A stretch of DNA of 64,000 bases. It comes from Betaproteobacteria bacterium (GTDB lineage: Bacteria > Pseudomonadota > Gammaproteobacteria > Burkholderiales > SG8-39). The translations under genes were made by a program, and so were the position numbers. This document shows positions 10,546 to 19,630 of the stretch, in pieces (position 1 is the first letter of the stretch; every line of letters begins with the position of its first letter). The notes under the pieces were generated by a model that saw only the letters and a program-made list of their open reading frames with translations, was not told where the DNA came from and searched no databases. The stretch is from assembly GCA_022340285.1 (NCBI GenBank), contig JAJDOG010000070.1, positions 1-64,000 of the forward strand, given 5' to 3'.

Positions 10546-11343
10546 TCAGACTCCCCGGAACATGAATGCTGTCAGCACGAAATCGAGAGCGAGTATCGCC
10601 AGTGCGGAGGTCACCACGGTGCGCGTCGTCGCGCGTGACACGCCCTCGGCCGTGGGCACCGCATCGTAGCCTTCGAACACCGCGATCCACGTGACCGCCA
10701 CACCGAACACGAAAGCCTTGATCAGGCCGTTCACCACATCGTCATGGAGATCCACCGATCCCTGCATCTGTGACCAGAACGACCCTTCGTCGAGACCGAT
10801 CAGGACCACGCCGATCAGGTAGCCGCCGAATATCCCCACCGCCGTGAACAGTGCCGCGAGCAGCGGCATCGAGATCACCCCGCCCCAGAAGCGCGGTCCG
10901 ACGATCCGCGCAATCGGATCGACGGCCATCATCTCCATTGCCGAGAGTTGTTCGGTCGTCTTCATCAGACCGATCTCCGCGGTGATCGCGGAGCCCGCCC
11001 GGCTCGCGAAAAGCAACGCCGCGACGACCGGCCCGAGCTCCCGCGTGAGCGATAGCGCGACAAGGGTGCCCAGCGCCTCGGCGGAGCCGTAGCGCACCAG
11101 CGTGTCGTAGCCCTGCAATCCGAGCACCATCCCGACGAACAGACCCGACACGACGATGATGATGAGAGACAGCACGCCCGCGAAGTAGATCTCGCGCACA
11201 GTGAGCGGGATGCGCCGAAAACTTGTGCCCGAAGTCTTGAGAACCACCCAGAAGAACCGGCTCGCAAACCCGAGGCGCGCGACCATCGCGTTGACGCGGC
11301 CACCCAGTGCTTCGACGAATCCTGCGGGACCCTGCGCCATCAT
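10546..11343 (-). CDS. mlaE: MlaE, permease of the Mla phospholipid transporter
   Basis: A 265-residue inner-membrane protein with five to six hydrophobic segments. The MlaE family region is clear: [24 protein letters not shown], then [17 protein letters not shown]. It forms the membrane core with MlaF, MlaD and MlaB. It overlaps mlaF by 4 bp. Confidence 0.95.
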   Translation of the reverse strand: MMAQGPAGFVEALGGRVNAMVARLGFASRFFWVVLKTSGTSFRRIPLTVREIYFAGVLSLIIIVVSGLFVGMVLGLQGYDTLVRYGSAEALGTLVALSLTRELGPVVAALLFASRAGSAITAEIGLMKTTEQLSAMEMMAVDPIARIVGPRFWGGVISMPLLAALFTAVGIFGGYLIGVVLIGLDEGSFWSQMQGSVDLHDDVVNGLIKAFVFGVAVTWIAVFEGYDAVPTAEGVSRATTRTVVTSALAILALDFVLTAFMFRGV

Positions 11344-12146
11344 TGTCCCGCCAGCAGGTCTTGCCGATAGTCCCGCGCGGGGTAGTGGAAGCGCACGGGG
11401 CCGTCGGCCTCCGCATGCACGAATTGGTGAACGAACGGGATCGCCGAGCTGCGCACCTCGTCCGGCGTCCCTTCCGCGACGATGCGTCCTTCCGAGACGA
11501 AGTAGACGTAGTCAACGATCTGCAGCGACTCGTGCACGTCGTGCGTCACCACGATCGAGCTCGTACCCAGCGCATCGTTCAACTGGCGGATCAGCTGGCC
11601 GGTGACTGCCAGCGAGATTGGGTCGAGACCAGTGAACGGCTCGTCGTACATCATGAGCTGCGGGTCGAGCGCCACGCCACGCGCGAGCGCGACGCGTCGC
11701 GCCATTCCTCCGGAGAGCTGTTGCGGCATCAGCTCCGCGGCGCCGCGCAGCCCGACGGCGTGCAGCTTCATCAGTACGAGTTGGCGGATGATCGGCTCCG
11801 GCAGCTTGGTGCGCTCGCGCATAGGGAACGCCACGTTGTCGAACACGGTCAGATCGGTGAAGAGCGCCCCGAACTGGAAGAGCATGCCCATGCTCCGGCG
11901 CAGTCGATACAGCTCGCTGGTGCCGACGTCGTTCAGGCTCGTCCCGAAAACGCGCACGTCGCCACCGCTTGCGCGCAACGCACCCCCGATCAGCCGAAGG
12001 ATCGTCGTCTTGCCCGAACCGCTTCCCCCCATGATTGCCACGACCTTGCCGCGCGGAACGCGCAACGAAACGCCCGAGAGGACCGGGCGGTCGTCATCGT
12101 AGGCAAAGGTGACGTCGATGAGCTCGACCAGAGGGGCTGGGGACAC
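11340..12146 (-). CDS. mlaF: MlaF, ATPase of the Mla phospholipid transporter
   Basis: First gene of the mla operon, 268 residues. Walker A is [14 protein letters not shown], the signature [17 protein letters not shown], Walker [14 protein letters not shown], and the switch His lies in VVTHDVHES. The open frame extends to 12206, but that extension would lie upstream of a good -10 box, so the GTG at 12144-12146 ([14 protein letters not shown]) preceded by GCGAGA is preferred. The protein drives lipid movement across the envelope. Confidence 0.93.
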   Translation of the reverse strand: MSPAPLVELIDVTFAYDDDRPVLSGVSLRVPRGKVVAIMGGSGSGKTTILRLIGGALRASGGDVRVFGTSLNDVGTSELYRLRRSMGMLFQFGALFTDLTVFDNVAFPMRERTKLPEPIIRQLVLMKLHAVGLRGAAELMPQQLSGGMARRVALARGVALDPQLMMYDEPFTGLDPISLAVTGQLIRQLNDALGTSSIVVTHDVHESLQIVDYVYFVSEGRIVAEGTPDEVRSSAIPFVHQFVHAEADGPVRFHYPARDYRQDLLAGQ

Positions 12147-12174
12147 ACGTCTCGCCGCGTAGAAAAAGTGTGGA

Positions 12175-12180
12175 ATTCTA
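12175..12180 (-). promoter_or_regulatory. Candidate -10 box for the mla operon
   Basis: The minus strand reads GGACTAGAATTCC; TAGAAT differs from consensus at one position and lies about 28 bp upstream of the chosen mlaF GTG. No strong -35 box is present at standard spacing. It sits in the 156 bp divergent region between mlaF and the ABC ATPase gene. Confidence 0.42.
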
Positions 12181-12302
12181 GTCCATTGCGCCGACAAGGG
12201 TCGCAATGATTCGAACCGCGCCTGCCGGACTGTGCTGGGTGTCGCGCTATCATTGCCGGGCGGTATTCCTTTTCAACGGACGTCGCACGACACTCCCGAA
12301 AG

Positions 12303-13034
12303 ATGAGCACACCGGTAATTCGCTTCGACAAGGTGAGCAAGAGCTTCGCGCGAACGCGGGTATTGCGTGATGTCGGCTTCGATGTGGAGCCCGGCCAGGC
12401 ATTCGGCCTGGCCGGCGTGAACGGGGCCGGCAAGACCACCCTCATCAAATGCATGCTGGACTTCTGCGCGGTCGATCACGGCAACATCGAGCTGTTCGGC
12501 GTCTCTCACCGGGAGCCCCGCTCCCGGGCCCGGCTTGCCTTTCTTCCCGAGCGGTTTCTCCCGCCCTACTACCTCACCGGGCGCGACTTTCTGAGCTTCA
12601 TGCTCGCGTTGCAGGGCCAGGCCTACCGGGCCGATGAAGTCGGGGCGATGCTGGACGCCCTTGACCTGGAGTCCGATGCGCTCGCGCGACCCGTGCGCGC
12701 GTACTCGAAGGGCATGACGCAGAAGCTCGGGCTGGCGGCATGCTTCCTTTCGGGGCGCGACCTTTTCGTCCTCGACGAGCCGATGTCCGGGCTCGACCCG
12801 AAAGCACGCGCCTGCGTCAAGGGCCTCCTGGCGGGGGTATTGCAGCGCGGTGCCACGCTCTTTTTCACCTCGCACGCTCTATCGGACGTCGAGGAAGTCT
12901 GCGACCGGATGGTGATCCTGCACCAAGGTGTGCCGTATTACGCAGGCGCCCCCCGCGCGCTGTGCCACCATTACGGAGAAGAATCGATGGAGCGCGCCTT
13001 CCTGCGCTGTATCGAGGCTCCTCTGAATGGTTGA
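12303..13034 (+). CDS. Orphan ABC transporter ATP-binding protein
   Basis: A 243-residue ATPase of the ABC-2/drug or polysaccharide exporter type. Walker A is GVNGAGKTTLIKCM, the signature AYSKGMTQKLGLAACF, Walker B LFVLDEPMSGLDP, and the switch His is in FFTSHALSDVEEV. No permease is adjacent. The nearest unpaired ABC-2 permease in the window is at 31005-31766, beyond the pilus genes, and I infer that the two may form one transporter. It overlaps the response regulator gene by 8 bp, so the two are co-translated. Confidence 0.87.
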   Translation: MSTPVIRFDKVSKSFARTRVLRDVGFDVEPGQAFGLAGVNGAGKTTLIKCMLDFCAVDHGNIELFGVSHREPRSRARLAFLPERFLPPYYLTGRDFLSFMLALQGQAYRADEVGAMLDALDLESDALARPVRAYSKGMTQKLGLAACFLSGRDLFVLDEPMSGLDPKARACVKGLLAGVLQRGATLFFTSHALSDVEEVCDRMVILHQGVPYYAGAPRALCHHYGEESMERAFLRCIEAPLNG

Positions 13035-14463
13035 GACCGCTACCAAGCCGACATTGTTGATCGTCGACGACGATCCGTTGATCACGGATACGCTGGCGTA
13101 TGCGCTCGGCAAGGACTTCGAGGTGTTGCCGAGCGACTCGCGCAACCACGCGGTGAGCCTCCTCCGGCAACTGGACGAGGCGCCGGAGCTGGCGCTGGTC
13201 GACCTGGGGCTGCCACCCCTCCCGCACCGGCCGGACGAAGGCTTCCAGCTGATCGCGGATCTGCTCGCCCATTCCCCGAGCATCAAGATCCTGGTGCTAT
13301 CCGGGCAGAACGACGCTGCGAACGCGCGTCACGCCCGGGCGCTCGGCGCGGCGGAGTTCGTCGCCAAGCCCTGCGACCCCGAGAACCTGAAGAAGATCCT
13401 GCTGCACGCCCTGGAGGTCCGCGAGGCGGAGATCTCGGGCCGCGGGGTCACCGACGCGGGCGCCCTGGTCGGGCGCAGCCCTGCCATGCACAAGCTGCGC
13501 AGCCAGGTCAGCCAATACGCGGATGCGCCGTTTCCGTGCCTGATCGAGGGCGAATCGGGGAGCGGCAAAGAAATGGTGGCCAACGCTCTGCACAAGATGT
13601 CGAACCGGAGCGACAAGCCCTTCCTCGCGCTCAACTGCGCGGCGATTGCCCCGACGCTCGTCGAGCCGACGCTGTTCGGATACGTGAAAGGTGCCTTCAC
13701 CGGCGCGCTCACCAACAAGTCGGGGTACTTCGAGGACTCCGGTGACGGCACGCTCTTCCTGGACGAGATCGGGGAGCTGCCGCTCGAATTGCAGGCGAAG
13801 CTCCTGCGCGTGCTCGAGAACGGCGAATACCAGCGCGTGGGGGAGACCCAGCGTCGGTTCAGCCGCGCCCGGGTCATCACCGCGACGAACCGCGATCTGC
13901 GCCAGGAGATCAAGAAGGGAAACTTTCGCGCCGACCTCTATCATCGCTTGAGCGTGTTCACGATCAACGTGCCGCCCCTCCGCGACATGGAGGACGACAA
14001 GCTGCTCCTGCTCGAGCACTTCAGCCAGTTCTATGCCGACCAGGCCAAGCTCGCCCCGTTCAGCGTCGACGAAAGCGCGATGAAGCTCTGGCGCGACTAC
14101 CACTTTCCCGGCAACGTCCGGGAGCTGCGCAATATCGTGATCCGGCTCACCACCAAGTACGCCGGACAGCGGCTGTCCGGCCTGGAGCTCGAGCCGGAAC
14201 TGGATGTCGCGTCGGCGGCAGCCGCCGCGCCCGCGCAGGAGTTCGGCCTGCCGAATGATCCCGAGACCCTGGTGGATCAGGCGCAACAGCACCTGCAGCG
14301 CGAGCGCAGCTTCAACCTGGACAGCATGCTCAAGGCCTGGGAGCACGGGTATATCGAGGCTGCGATGAAGCTCACCCGCGGCAACGTCAGCCAGGCCGCC
14401 AAGCTGCTCGGCATCAATCGCACGACCCTGTACAGCCGGATGGAGTCGCTGCAGAAGCACTGA
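13027..14463 (+). CDS. Sigma-54-dependent response regulator (NtrC/PilR class)
   Basis: A 478-residue regulator with three parts. The receiver has Asp14/Asp15, phospho-acceptor Asp59 and Lys114. The AAA+ domain has Walker A GESGSGKE at 175-182, sigma-54 contact loop GAFTGA at 222-227, and DEIGELPLELQAKLLRVL. A C-terminal Fis-type helix-turn-helix (GNVSQAAKLLGINRTTLYSRM) ends the protein. It lies immediately before an MSHA-type pilus cluster, and a sigma-54 promoter is present at the pilin gene 19 kb on. No kinase is adjacent; the unpaired histidine kinase at 29133-30881 is the likely partner. The receiver has an extended LPPLPHRPD loop after Asp59, as in some XrtA/PEP-CTERM regulators. Confidence 0.92.
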   Translation: MVETATKPTLLIVDDDPLITDTLAYALGKDFEVLPSDSRNHAVSLLRQLDEAPELALVDLGLPPLPHRPDEGFQLIADLLAHSPSIKILVLSGQNDAANARHARALGAAEFVAKPCDPENLKKILLHALEVREAEISGRGVTDAGALVGRSPAMHKLRSQVSQYADAPFPCLIEGESGSGKEMVANALHKMSNRSDKPFLALNCAAIAPTLVEPTLFGYVKGAFTGALTNKSGYFEDSGDGTLFLDEIGELPLELQAKLLRVLENGEYQRVGETQRRFSRARVITATNRDLRQEIKKGNFRADLYHRLSVFTINVPPLRDMEDDKLLLLEHFSQFYADQAKLAPFSVDESAMKLWRDYHFPGNVRELRNIVIRLTTKYAGQRLSGLELEPELDVASAAAAAPAQEFGLPNDPETLVDQAQQHLQRERSFNLDSMLKAWEHGYIEAAMKLTRGNVSQAAKLLGINRTTLYSRMESLQKH

Positions 14464-14481
14464 GGCGCCTGCACCGGCGCC
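14464..14481 (+). terminator. Weak hairpin after the response regulator
   Basis: GGCGCC (14464-14469), a 6 bp loop, then GGCGCC (14476-14481), followed by a C/T-rich but not T-rich tract. It can form a six-pair GC stem directly after the stop codon. The absence of a U-run makes intrinsic termination uncertain. A further stem, CCCGGCG (14562-14568) with CGCCGGG (14580-14586), lies downstream in the same 223 bp gap. Confidence 0.3.
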
Positions 14482-14534
14482 GTCTCCGTCTTGCCTCCGC
14501 CCATCTCCTCTGCCATTCCGGCATGACGATGGCT

Positions 14535-14540
14535 TAGAAT
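14535..14540 (+). promoter_or_regulatory. Candidate -10 box before the MshM-like gene
   Basis: TAGAAT within GGCTTAGAATGGG, about 145 bp upstream of the chosen start at 14687. No convincing -35 hexamer is seen 16-18 bp upstream. The leader downstream contains a GC-rich inverted repeat. A TGGCACG half-site at 14620-14626 also occurs, but its spacing to a following GC is 11, not 10. Confidence 0.33.
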
Positions 14541-14686
14541 GGGTGCCATGCGGGAGGAACGCCCGGCGACCGCCATCGGCGCCGGGTGACAAGGGTGGCG
14601 CCCCGCCCCCTGGCCAGACTGGCACGTGCCCCCGCCGCAGGAGCTTGCCGCGCGAACGAGGCACTCGACCGGAGATCCCCCCACGC

Positions 14687-16384
14687 ATGTATCTCAGTCA
14701 TTTCGGGCTCAACGAACCGCCGTTTCGCATCACGCCGCACACCGATTTCTTCTTCGAAGGCGCCAACCGCGGCGCGACCCTCGGCGCTCTGCTGTACGCG
14801 ATCAGCCACGAGGAAGGAATCATCAAGATCACCGGGGAGGTCGGGAGCGGCAAGACCATGCTGTGCCGCGTGCTGATCGAGCGCCTGCCGGTCCACGTCG
14901 AGACGATCTACCTCGCCAATCCCTCGCTGTCGCGCGACGAAATCCTGCATACGATCGCCGACGATCTGCGGGTGAGCGTGGAGGGTCGCCGGACCACCGT
15001 GCTGCTGCGCGCGCTCCAGGAGGATCTGATCAAGCGCTACGCAGCAGGCAAGCGCGTCGTCGTGCTGATCGATGAGGCGCACGCGATGCCGCTCGAGACG
15101 CTCGAGGAGATCCGGCTGCTCTCCAACCTCGAGTCGAACCGGCACAAGCTGCTGCACATCGTGCTCTTCGGCCAGCCCGAGCTCGACGAGCATCTCGCGC
15201 TTCCCAACATGCGCCAGATCAAGGAACGCATCATTCACAGCTTCAAGCTCGAGCCGCTGGTGCGCGACGACATCACTCAGTACATCGAGTTCCGGATGCG
15301 GGCCGCCGGTTACCGGGGTCCCAGCGTCTTCTCGTCCGGCGCCCTCAAGACGATTTCCCAGGCGTCGGAAGGCCTGACGCGGCGGGTCAACATCCTCGCC
15401 GACAAGTCGCTTCTGGCGGCGTTCGCGGACGGCACCCACCAGGTGACCGTCAAGCACGCGCGCGCGGCGGTCCGCGACTCGGAGTTCAAGCGCGGGACCA
15501 AGGCGCGGAGCATCTGGGGGATTGCGGCGGCCGGGGCCGCCGCCGGCCTGCTGGTGGGCCTTTTCTTCCACTTCTACAGCGCGCAGCGGTCGGCGCCCTT
15601 CACCGGCGAGGTCGCCGCTGCCGCCCCGGCGCTCCCCGCGCAGCCTCCCCGGCAGGAACCAAAATCACCGGTTCAGACGCCAAGCCAGCCGGCTACGCAG
15701 GCCTCAGAGCAGGAGCAAGTACCCACTTCGAAAGCCGCCGCAATCCCTGCGGAAGCGCCTCAGGTCGCCAGCGCGGCGTCCGATACGCGCCCGCCGCCCC
15801 AAGAACCTGCCGAAAAACCCGCTACGGTGCCCGCCCCGCCAGCAGCCGACCCGACAGCATCTCCCGGAACGAGCCCGCCTGCCGAGCCGCCCACCCAGGC
15901 CATGGCGCCTGCCGCCGCCCCCGGCGGCCCCTCATCGGGGAAGGCCGACGGCCCGATGGCGGTGAAGACCTCGGTGCCCGAACGACCCATGAAGCCGGCG
16001 CCGGAGCCGACCACTAAGGCGATGGCGACCGCCCCGCAGCCTCCGCCTGAGGGACCGCTTGCCCGGGAGCGTTTCGCCGCGACTCAGGAGTGGCTGAAAA
16101 CTGCGCCCGCCAAGACCTACGCGATCGAGCTCCTTACGGTCCGAAGCGGCAGATCCGAGGTGCTGGAGAACTTCGTCCGGCAGCTTTCTCAGCTGCTCGA
16201 TGCCGATTCGATTCACGTCTACAGCGTCAAGATCGAGGACGCACAGTACTACGCCGTCGCCTACGGGAATTACGGGTCGGTCGCGGACACCGTGACGGCC
16301 ATGGGCCAGCTGCCCGAGACGCTCAAGGCCCGGGCCCCTTATCCGCGCAGCTTCGGGCGCATGCGCACCCAAAACCAGCAATAG
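14687..16384 (+). CDS. mshM: MshM/ExeA-like AAA ATPase with C-terminal SPOR-like domain
   Basis: A 565-residue membrane ATPase starting MYLSHFGLNEPPFRITPHTD, the signature start of the ExeA/GspA/MshM family. Walker A GEVGSGKT is at 50-57 and Walker B RVVVLIDEAHAMP near 123-135. A transmembrane helix follows at about 275-296, then a long Pro/Ala-rich linker (300-460) and a 90-residue C-terminal domain that resembles a SPOR fold by pattern (TYAIELLTVRSGRSEVLENF onward). ExeA-type proteins bind peptidoglycan to help assemble the secretin. The start at 14687 was chosen because earlier codons are low-complexity. Confidence 0.85.
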   Translation: MYLSHFGLNEPPFRITPHTDFFFEGANRGATLGALLYAISHEEGIIKITGEVGSGKTMLCRVLIERLPVHVETIYLANPSLSRDEILHTIADDLRVSVEGRRTTVLLRALQEDLIKRYAAGKRVVVLIDEAHAMPLETLEEIRLLSNLESNRHKLLHIVLFGQPELDEHLALPNMRQIKERIIHSFKLEPLVRDDITQYIEFRMRAAGYRGPSVFSSGALKTISQASEGLTRRVNILADKSLLAAFADGTHQVTVKHARAAVRDSEFKRGTKARSIWGIAAAGAAAGLLVGLFFHFYSAQRSAPFTGEVAAAAPALPAQPPRQEPKSPVQTPSQPATQASEQEQVPTSKAAAIPAEAPQVASAASDTRPPPQEPAEKPATVPAPPAADPTASPGTSPPAEPPTQAMAPAAAPGGPSSGKADGPMAVKTSVPERPMKPAPEPTTKAMATAPQPPPEGPLARERFAATQEWLKTAPAKTYAIELLTVRSGRSEVLENFVRQLSQLLDADSIHVYSVKIEDAQYYAVAYGNYGSVADTVTAMGQLPETLKARAPYPRSFGRMRTQNQQ

Positions 16385-16454
16385 TTCTCACCCTAAACCG
16401 GCACTAGGCCACAGAGCGTTTGCATCGTTAAAACAGTTTCTTACGCCGCCTTGT

Positions 16455-16460
16455 TATAGT
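16455..16460 (+). promoter_or_regulatory. Possible -10 box before mshL
   Basis: TATAGT in TTGTTATAGTAAGC, 70 bp upstream of the mshL GTG. No good -35 element is found at the right distance, although an AT-richer patch surrounds it in an otherwise GC-rich region. Confidence 0.3.
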
Positions 16461-16529
16461 AAGCTTTCGATCCCGAGGGGAGGGGTTCCCGCGGGGCGTC
16501 CACAATCAGCACAAAATCGAGCTCGCGCC

Positions 16530-18227
16530 GTGACGTTTCGACACCTGTTCGCTGCAATGACCGCGCTGGCGCTGATCGGCTGCGCTGCTCCGGTGATGCA
16601 TCAGTCCCCGGGGCACTTGGAGGCGGCGCCCAAGGCCGCCCCTTCCGCCGCGATTCCGGCGCCGGTGCAGATTCCCGTCGTCCCGCCGCGCCCGCAGCCT
16701 GCAGTCAAGGCCGAGACCTACAGCGTCGTCGTCAACAACGTGCGAGTGCACGAATTGCTGTTCGCGCTGGCGCGCGACGCGCAGCTGAACATCGACATTC
16801 ACCCCGGCATCACCGGCGCGGTCACGCTCAACGCCATCGACCAGACGCTGCCGCAGCTCTTGAACCGCATCTCGAAGCAGGTCGACATGCGCTACGAGCT
16901 CGACGGACCGAACCTGCTCGTCATGCCCGATACGCCGTTCCTGCGTGTGTACAAGATCAACTACGTCAACATGGTGCGCGACACGAGCGGTGACGTATCC
17001 GTGTCAGCTGAGATCGCTGGCAGCACCGGAACCTCGGGGGGCGGCGGTGGGGGCGGCGCAAGCGGCGGCGGCTCGTCAAACGTCTCGTCATTGAGGATAA
17101 AGAACGTCTCCAACAACCGCTTCTGGCCAACGCTGGTCGACAACATCAAGGACATTCTGCGCGAGACCGACAAGATTCTGCCAACCGGGGGAGCCGCGGC
17201 GGCGCCGCAACCCGCGCCGGCCGGATCGGCGGGCCAGCAAGGTGCAGCGGGCGCGCAAGTCGCGGCGCCGGTGCCCAGTGTCACGTTCCGTGAAGCTGCC
17301 TCGGTCATTTCGAACCCGGAAGCGGGCGTGCTGTTCATCCGGGCCTCGTCGCGGCAGCACGAGAAGATCCGGGAGTTCCTGGACCGCGTGCTGACCAACG
17401 CGCGCCGCCAGGTCTTGATCGAGGCGACCGTCGTCGAGGTACGGCTCAGCAACGACTACCAGCAGGGGATTGACTGGGCGTACTTGGGCTCGAGCATCCA
17501 AACGCAGCAGCTGGCGGGCGCGGTAACTGGCCCGGTGTTCGCCCTGTCGCGGGTGGGCAGCGTCTTCAATGCGACGCTCAAGCTTCTGGAGACGTTCGGA
17601 ACGACCCGGATCATTTCGAGCCCGCGCATCACCGCGCTCAATAACCAGACCGCGGTGCTGAAAGTCGTCGAGAATGTCGTCTACTTCCTCGTCCAGGCGC
17701 AGACGACCCAGGCGCAGACCACCGCGCTGACGACGGTCACCACGACGCCGCAAACGGTGCCGGTCGGACTGGTGATGAACATCACGCCCCAGATCAGCGA
17801 CGATGACACGATCCTGCTGAACGTCAAGCCGAGCATTTCGTCCATCACGAAGGAAGTGCCCGATCCGAATCCCGTCCTGACCATCCCGAACAATATTCCG
17901 CAAATCGCCACCCGCGAGATGGAATCGGTGCTGAAGCTCTCCAGCGGCCAGATCGGGGTGATGGGCGGCCTCATCCAGGACAGAGTGCAGAACGTGGACA
18001 ACACGATCCCGGGAGTGAACCGCCTCCCGGTGATCGGAAACTGGTTCGCTAATCGGACCCTCACCAACGAGAAGACCGAGCTCGTGATCTTCCTGCGACC
18101 GATCGTCGTGCGCGACCCGAGCATCGCAGGAGACTACAGCGGCTACCGCGTGTTCCTCCCCGGCGAAGATTTCATGGGCGCCCCGAATCCCGCCCGACCG
18201 ACGCTGCCCGACACGCAGGTGCAGTAA
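16530..18227 (+). CDS. mshL: MshL-type outer-membrane secretin
   Basis: A 565-residue lipoprotein secretin. A GTG start gives a lipoprotein signal with lipobox ALIGC (Cys18); the first internal ATG would leave too short a signal. Next come a Pro/Ala-rich segment, an N-terminal periplasmic domain (YSVVVNNVRVHELLFALARD), a Gly/Ser-rich insert near 170-190, and the C-terminal secretin domain with QVLIEATVVEVRLS and the closing VNRLPVIGNWFANRT and ELVIFLRPIVVRD segments. It forms the pore through which the pilus leaves the cell. Its stop overlaps the start of the next gene. Confidence 0.92.
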   Translation: MTFRHLFAAMTALALIGCAAPVMHQSPGHLEAAPKAAPSAAIPAPVQIPVVPPRPQPAVKAETYSVVVNNVRVHELLFALARDAQLNIDIHPGITGAVTLNAIDQTLPQLLNRISKQVDMRYELDGPNLLVMPDTPFLRVYKINYVNMVRDTSGDVSVSAEIAGSTGTSGGGGGGGASGGGSSNVSSLRIKNVSNNRFWPTLVDNIKDILRETDKILPTGGAAAAPQPAPAGSAGQQGAAGAQVAAPVPSVTFREAASVISNPEAGVLFIRASSRQHEKIREFLDRVLTNARRQVLIEATVVEVRLSNDYQQGIDWAYLGSSIQTQQLAGAVTGPVFALSRVGSVFNATLKLLETFGTTRIISSPRITALNNQTAVLKVVENVVYFLVQAQTTQAQTTALTTVTTTPQTVPVGLVMNITPQISDDDTILLNVKPSISSITKEVPDPNPVLTIPNNIPQIATREMESVLKLSSGQIGVMGGLIQDRVQNVDNTIPGVNRLPVIGNWFANRTLTNEKTELVIFLRPIVVRDPSIAGDYSGYRVFLPGEDFMGAPNPARPTLPDTQVQ

Positions 18228-19609
18228 TGAGCCTCCTGCTGGAAGCGCTTAAGAAGGCGGAGCAGGCCAAGCAGGGAGAGACGACCCAGCAGCAGGGCGC
18301 GGGTGCGGGGGTCAGGATGCCCACGAGCGAGGGACTCTCTCTCGCGCCGGAGGAAACGCCAGCCGCCGGACCGGGGACCTCGCAGCCGATCACGCGCGAC
18401 CGGCTGCCCGACATCACGCAGAATCTCGAAATCCTCTCCGACGACCTCGCCCCGGGTGCCGGCGCGCCGCCGCCGCGCACTGGCGGCTCAGCAAGTGGCC
18501 GCCCCGTCGGGACCCCGCGCACGCCAGCCGTACGCGCGCCGGAAAGCAGCCCGGCGCAGCAGGAGTTCGATCGCGAGGCCGCGAAACAACTGTTCGAGGC
18601 GCACGGGGCCGATTACGATCCGCGCAAGCCCTTCAAGCTGGTGCTGGTCGGGCTCGCCGTGGCGGCGATCGGCATCGTCATCTATTTCTGGTGGCAGATG
18701 CAGCCCCGCAGCCTGACCGTCGCACAAAACCCGTCGCCCCCGCCGCCACCCAGCCAGCAGATCGCAGCCGCCCCGACTCCGGCGCCGGCGCCCGTGCCCC
18801 AGGTCGAGCCTTCGCCGCCTGCACCGGAACCTGAGCCGGTCGCAACGCCACCGGCGGCCACGGTGCAACCGCAGATGGCACCCGAGACCGCAGTGCCCAC
18901 TCCGCCCCAGCCCATGCCGGCGATTCGCCGGACGCCGCGTCCCGCCCCGCCAGCGCCACGCGCGCAAACGGCCCCACAGCAGGCTGCCGAGGCACCGCTT
19001 CCCGGCGCACGGGGCACCATGTCGATTCGCCGTACGCAGAGCGGCGTGGATGAAGCACTCAAGCGCGGATACGACGCGATCGAATCCGGCGACCTCGCGG
19101 CAGCGCGCGTGGAGTACGAACGCGCGCTGCGCGCCGATCCGCTCAACCGCGATGCCCTGCTGGGACTCGCTGCACTCGACAGTCGCGTCGGCGACTTCAA
19201 TCGCGCGGCAGCGAGCTACGCACGGGTGCTCGAGCTGGACCCGCGTGACCCGGCCGCGGCAGCGGGGCTCATCGGCCTGCGCGGGTCGGTGGACCCGGTC
19301 CAGGCAGAGAGCCGGCTGCAGAATCTGATCGCGGGTAACCCCGACTCGGCGATCCTGCATTTTGCGCTCGGGAACATCTTCGCGGCGCAGTCCCGCTGGG
19401 CCGACGCGCAGCAGGCCTACTTCCGCGCGGTGGTGGCGGAACCGGAAAATCCCGACTACGAATTCAATCTCGCGGTGAGCCTGGACAACCTGCACAAGGA
19501 AATGCTCGCTCTCGAGCACTATCAGCGCGCGCTCGCGCTGGCCGCAAGCCGGTCCGCCGGCTTCAACAAGTCCCAGGCCGAAGCCCGGATTCGCGACCTC
19601 CAGCGCTGA
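18227..19609 (+). CDS. mshN: MshN-like TPR protein with one transmembrane helix
   Basis: A 460-residue protein beginning MSLLLEALKKAEQAKQ, a short helix shared by MshN and GspB-like proteins. A cytoplasmic Pro-rich region leads to one transmembrane helix at about 136-156, a long Pro/Ala linker, and C-terminal tetratricopeptide repeats at about 275-455 (for example AAASYARVLELDPRDPAAAA). It is thought to bridge the inner membrane and the secretin. It overlaps mshL by 1 bp and precedes mshE by 21 bp. Confidence 0.85.
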   Translation: MSLLLEALKKAEQAKQGETTQQQGAGAGVRMPTSEGLSLAPEETPAAGPGTSQPITRDRLPDITQNLEILSDDLAPGAGAPPPRTGGSASGRPVGTPRTPAVRAPESSPAQQEFDREAAKQLFEAHGADYDPRKPFKLVLVGLAVAAIGIVIYFWWQMQPRSLTVAQNPSPPPPPSQQIAAAPTPAPAPVPQVEPSPPAPEPEPVATPPAATVQPQMAPETAVPTPPQPMPAIRRTPRPAPPAPRAQTAPQQAAEAPLPGARGTMSIRRTQSGVDEALKRGYDAIESGDLAAARVEYERALRADPLNRDALLGLAALDSRVGDFNRAAASYARVLELDPRDPAAAAGLIGLRGSVDPVQAESRLQNLIAGNPDSAILHFALGNIFAAQSRWADAQQAYFRAVVAEPENPDYEFNLAVSLDNLHKEMLALEHYQRALALAASRSAGFNKSQAEARIRDLQR

Positions 19610-19630
19610 CGGGTTAAACTCGGGCGGCGC

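Noticed and set aside
13027-14463. Evidence of an exosortase/PEP-CTERM system because the regulator and kinase resemble PrsR and PrsK
   Set aside because: No exosortase, PEP-CTERM proteins or polysaccharide genes are in the window; the pilus context explains the pair better.
14620-14635. TGGCACG followed by GC, like a sigma-54 promoter before the MshM-like gene
   Set aside because: The GG and GC are 11 bp apart, and TTGC is replaced by a CCCGC tract; sigma-54 spacing is strict at 10.
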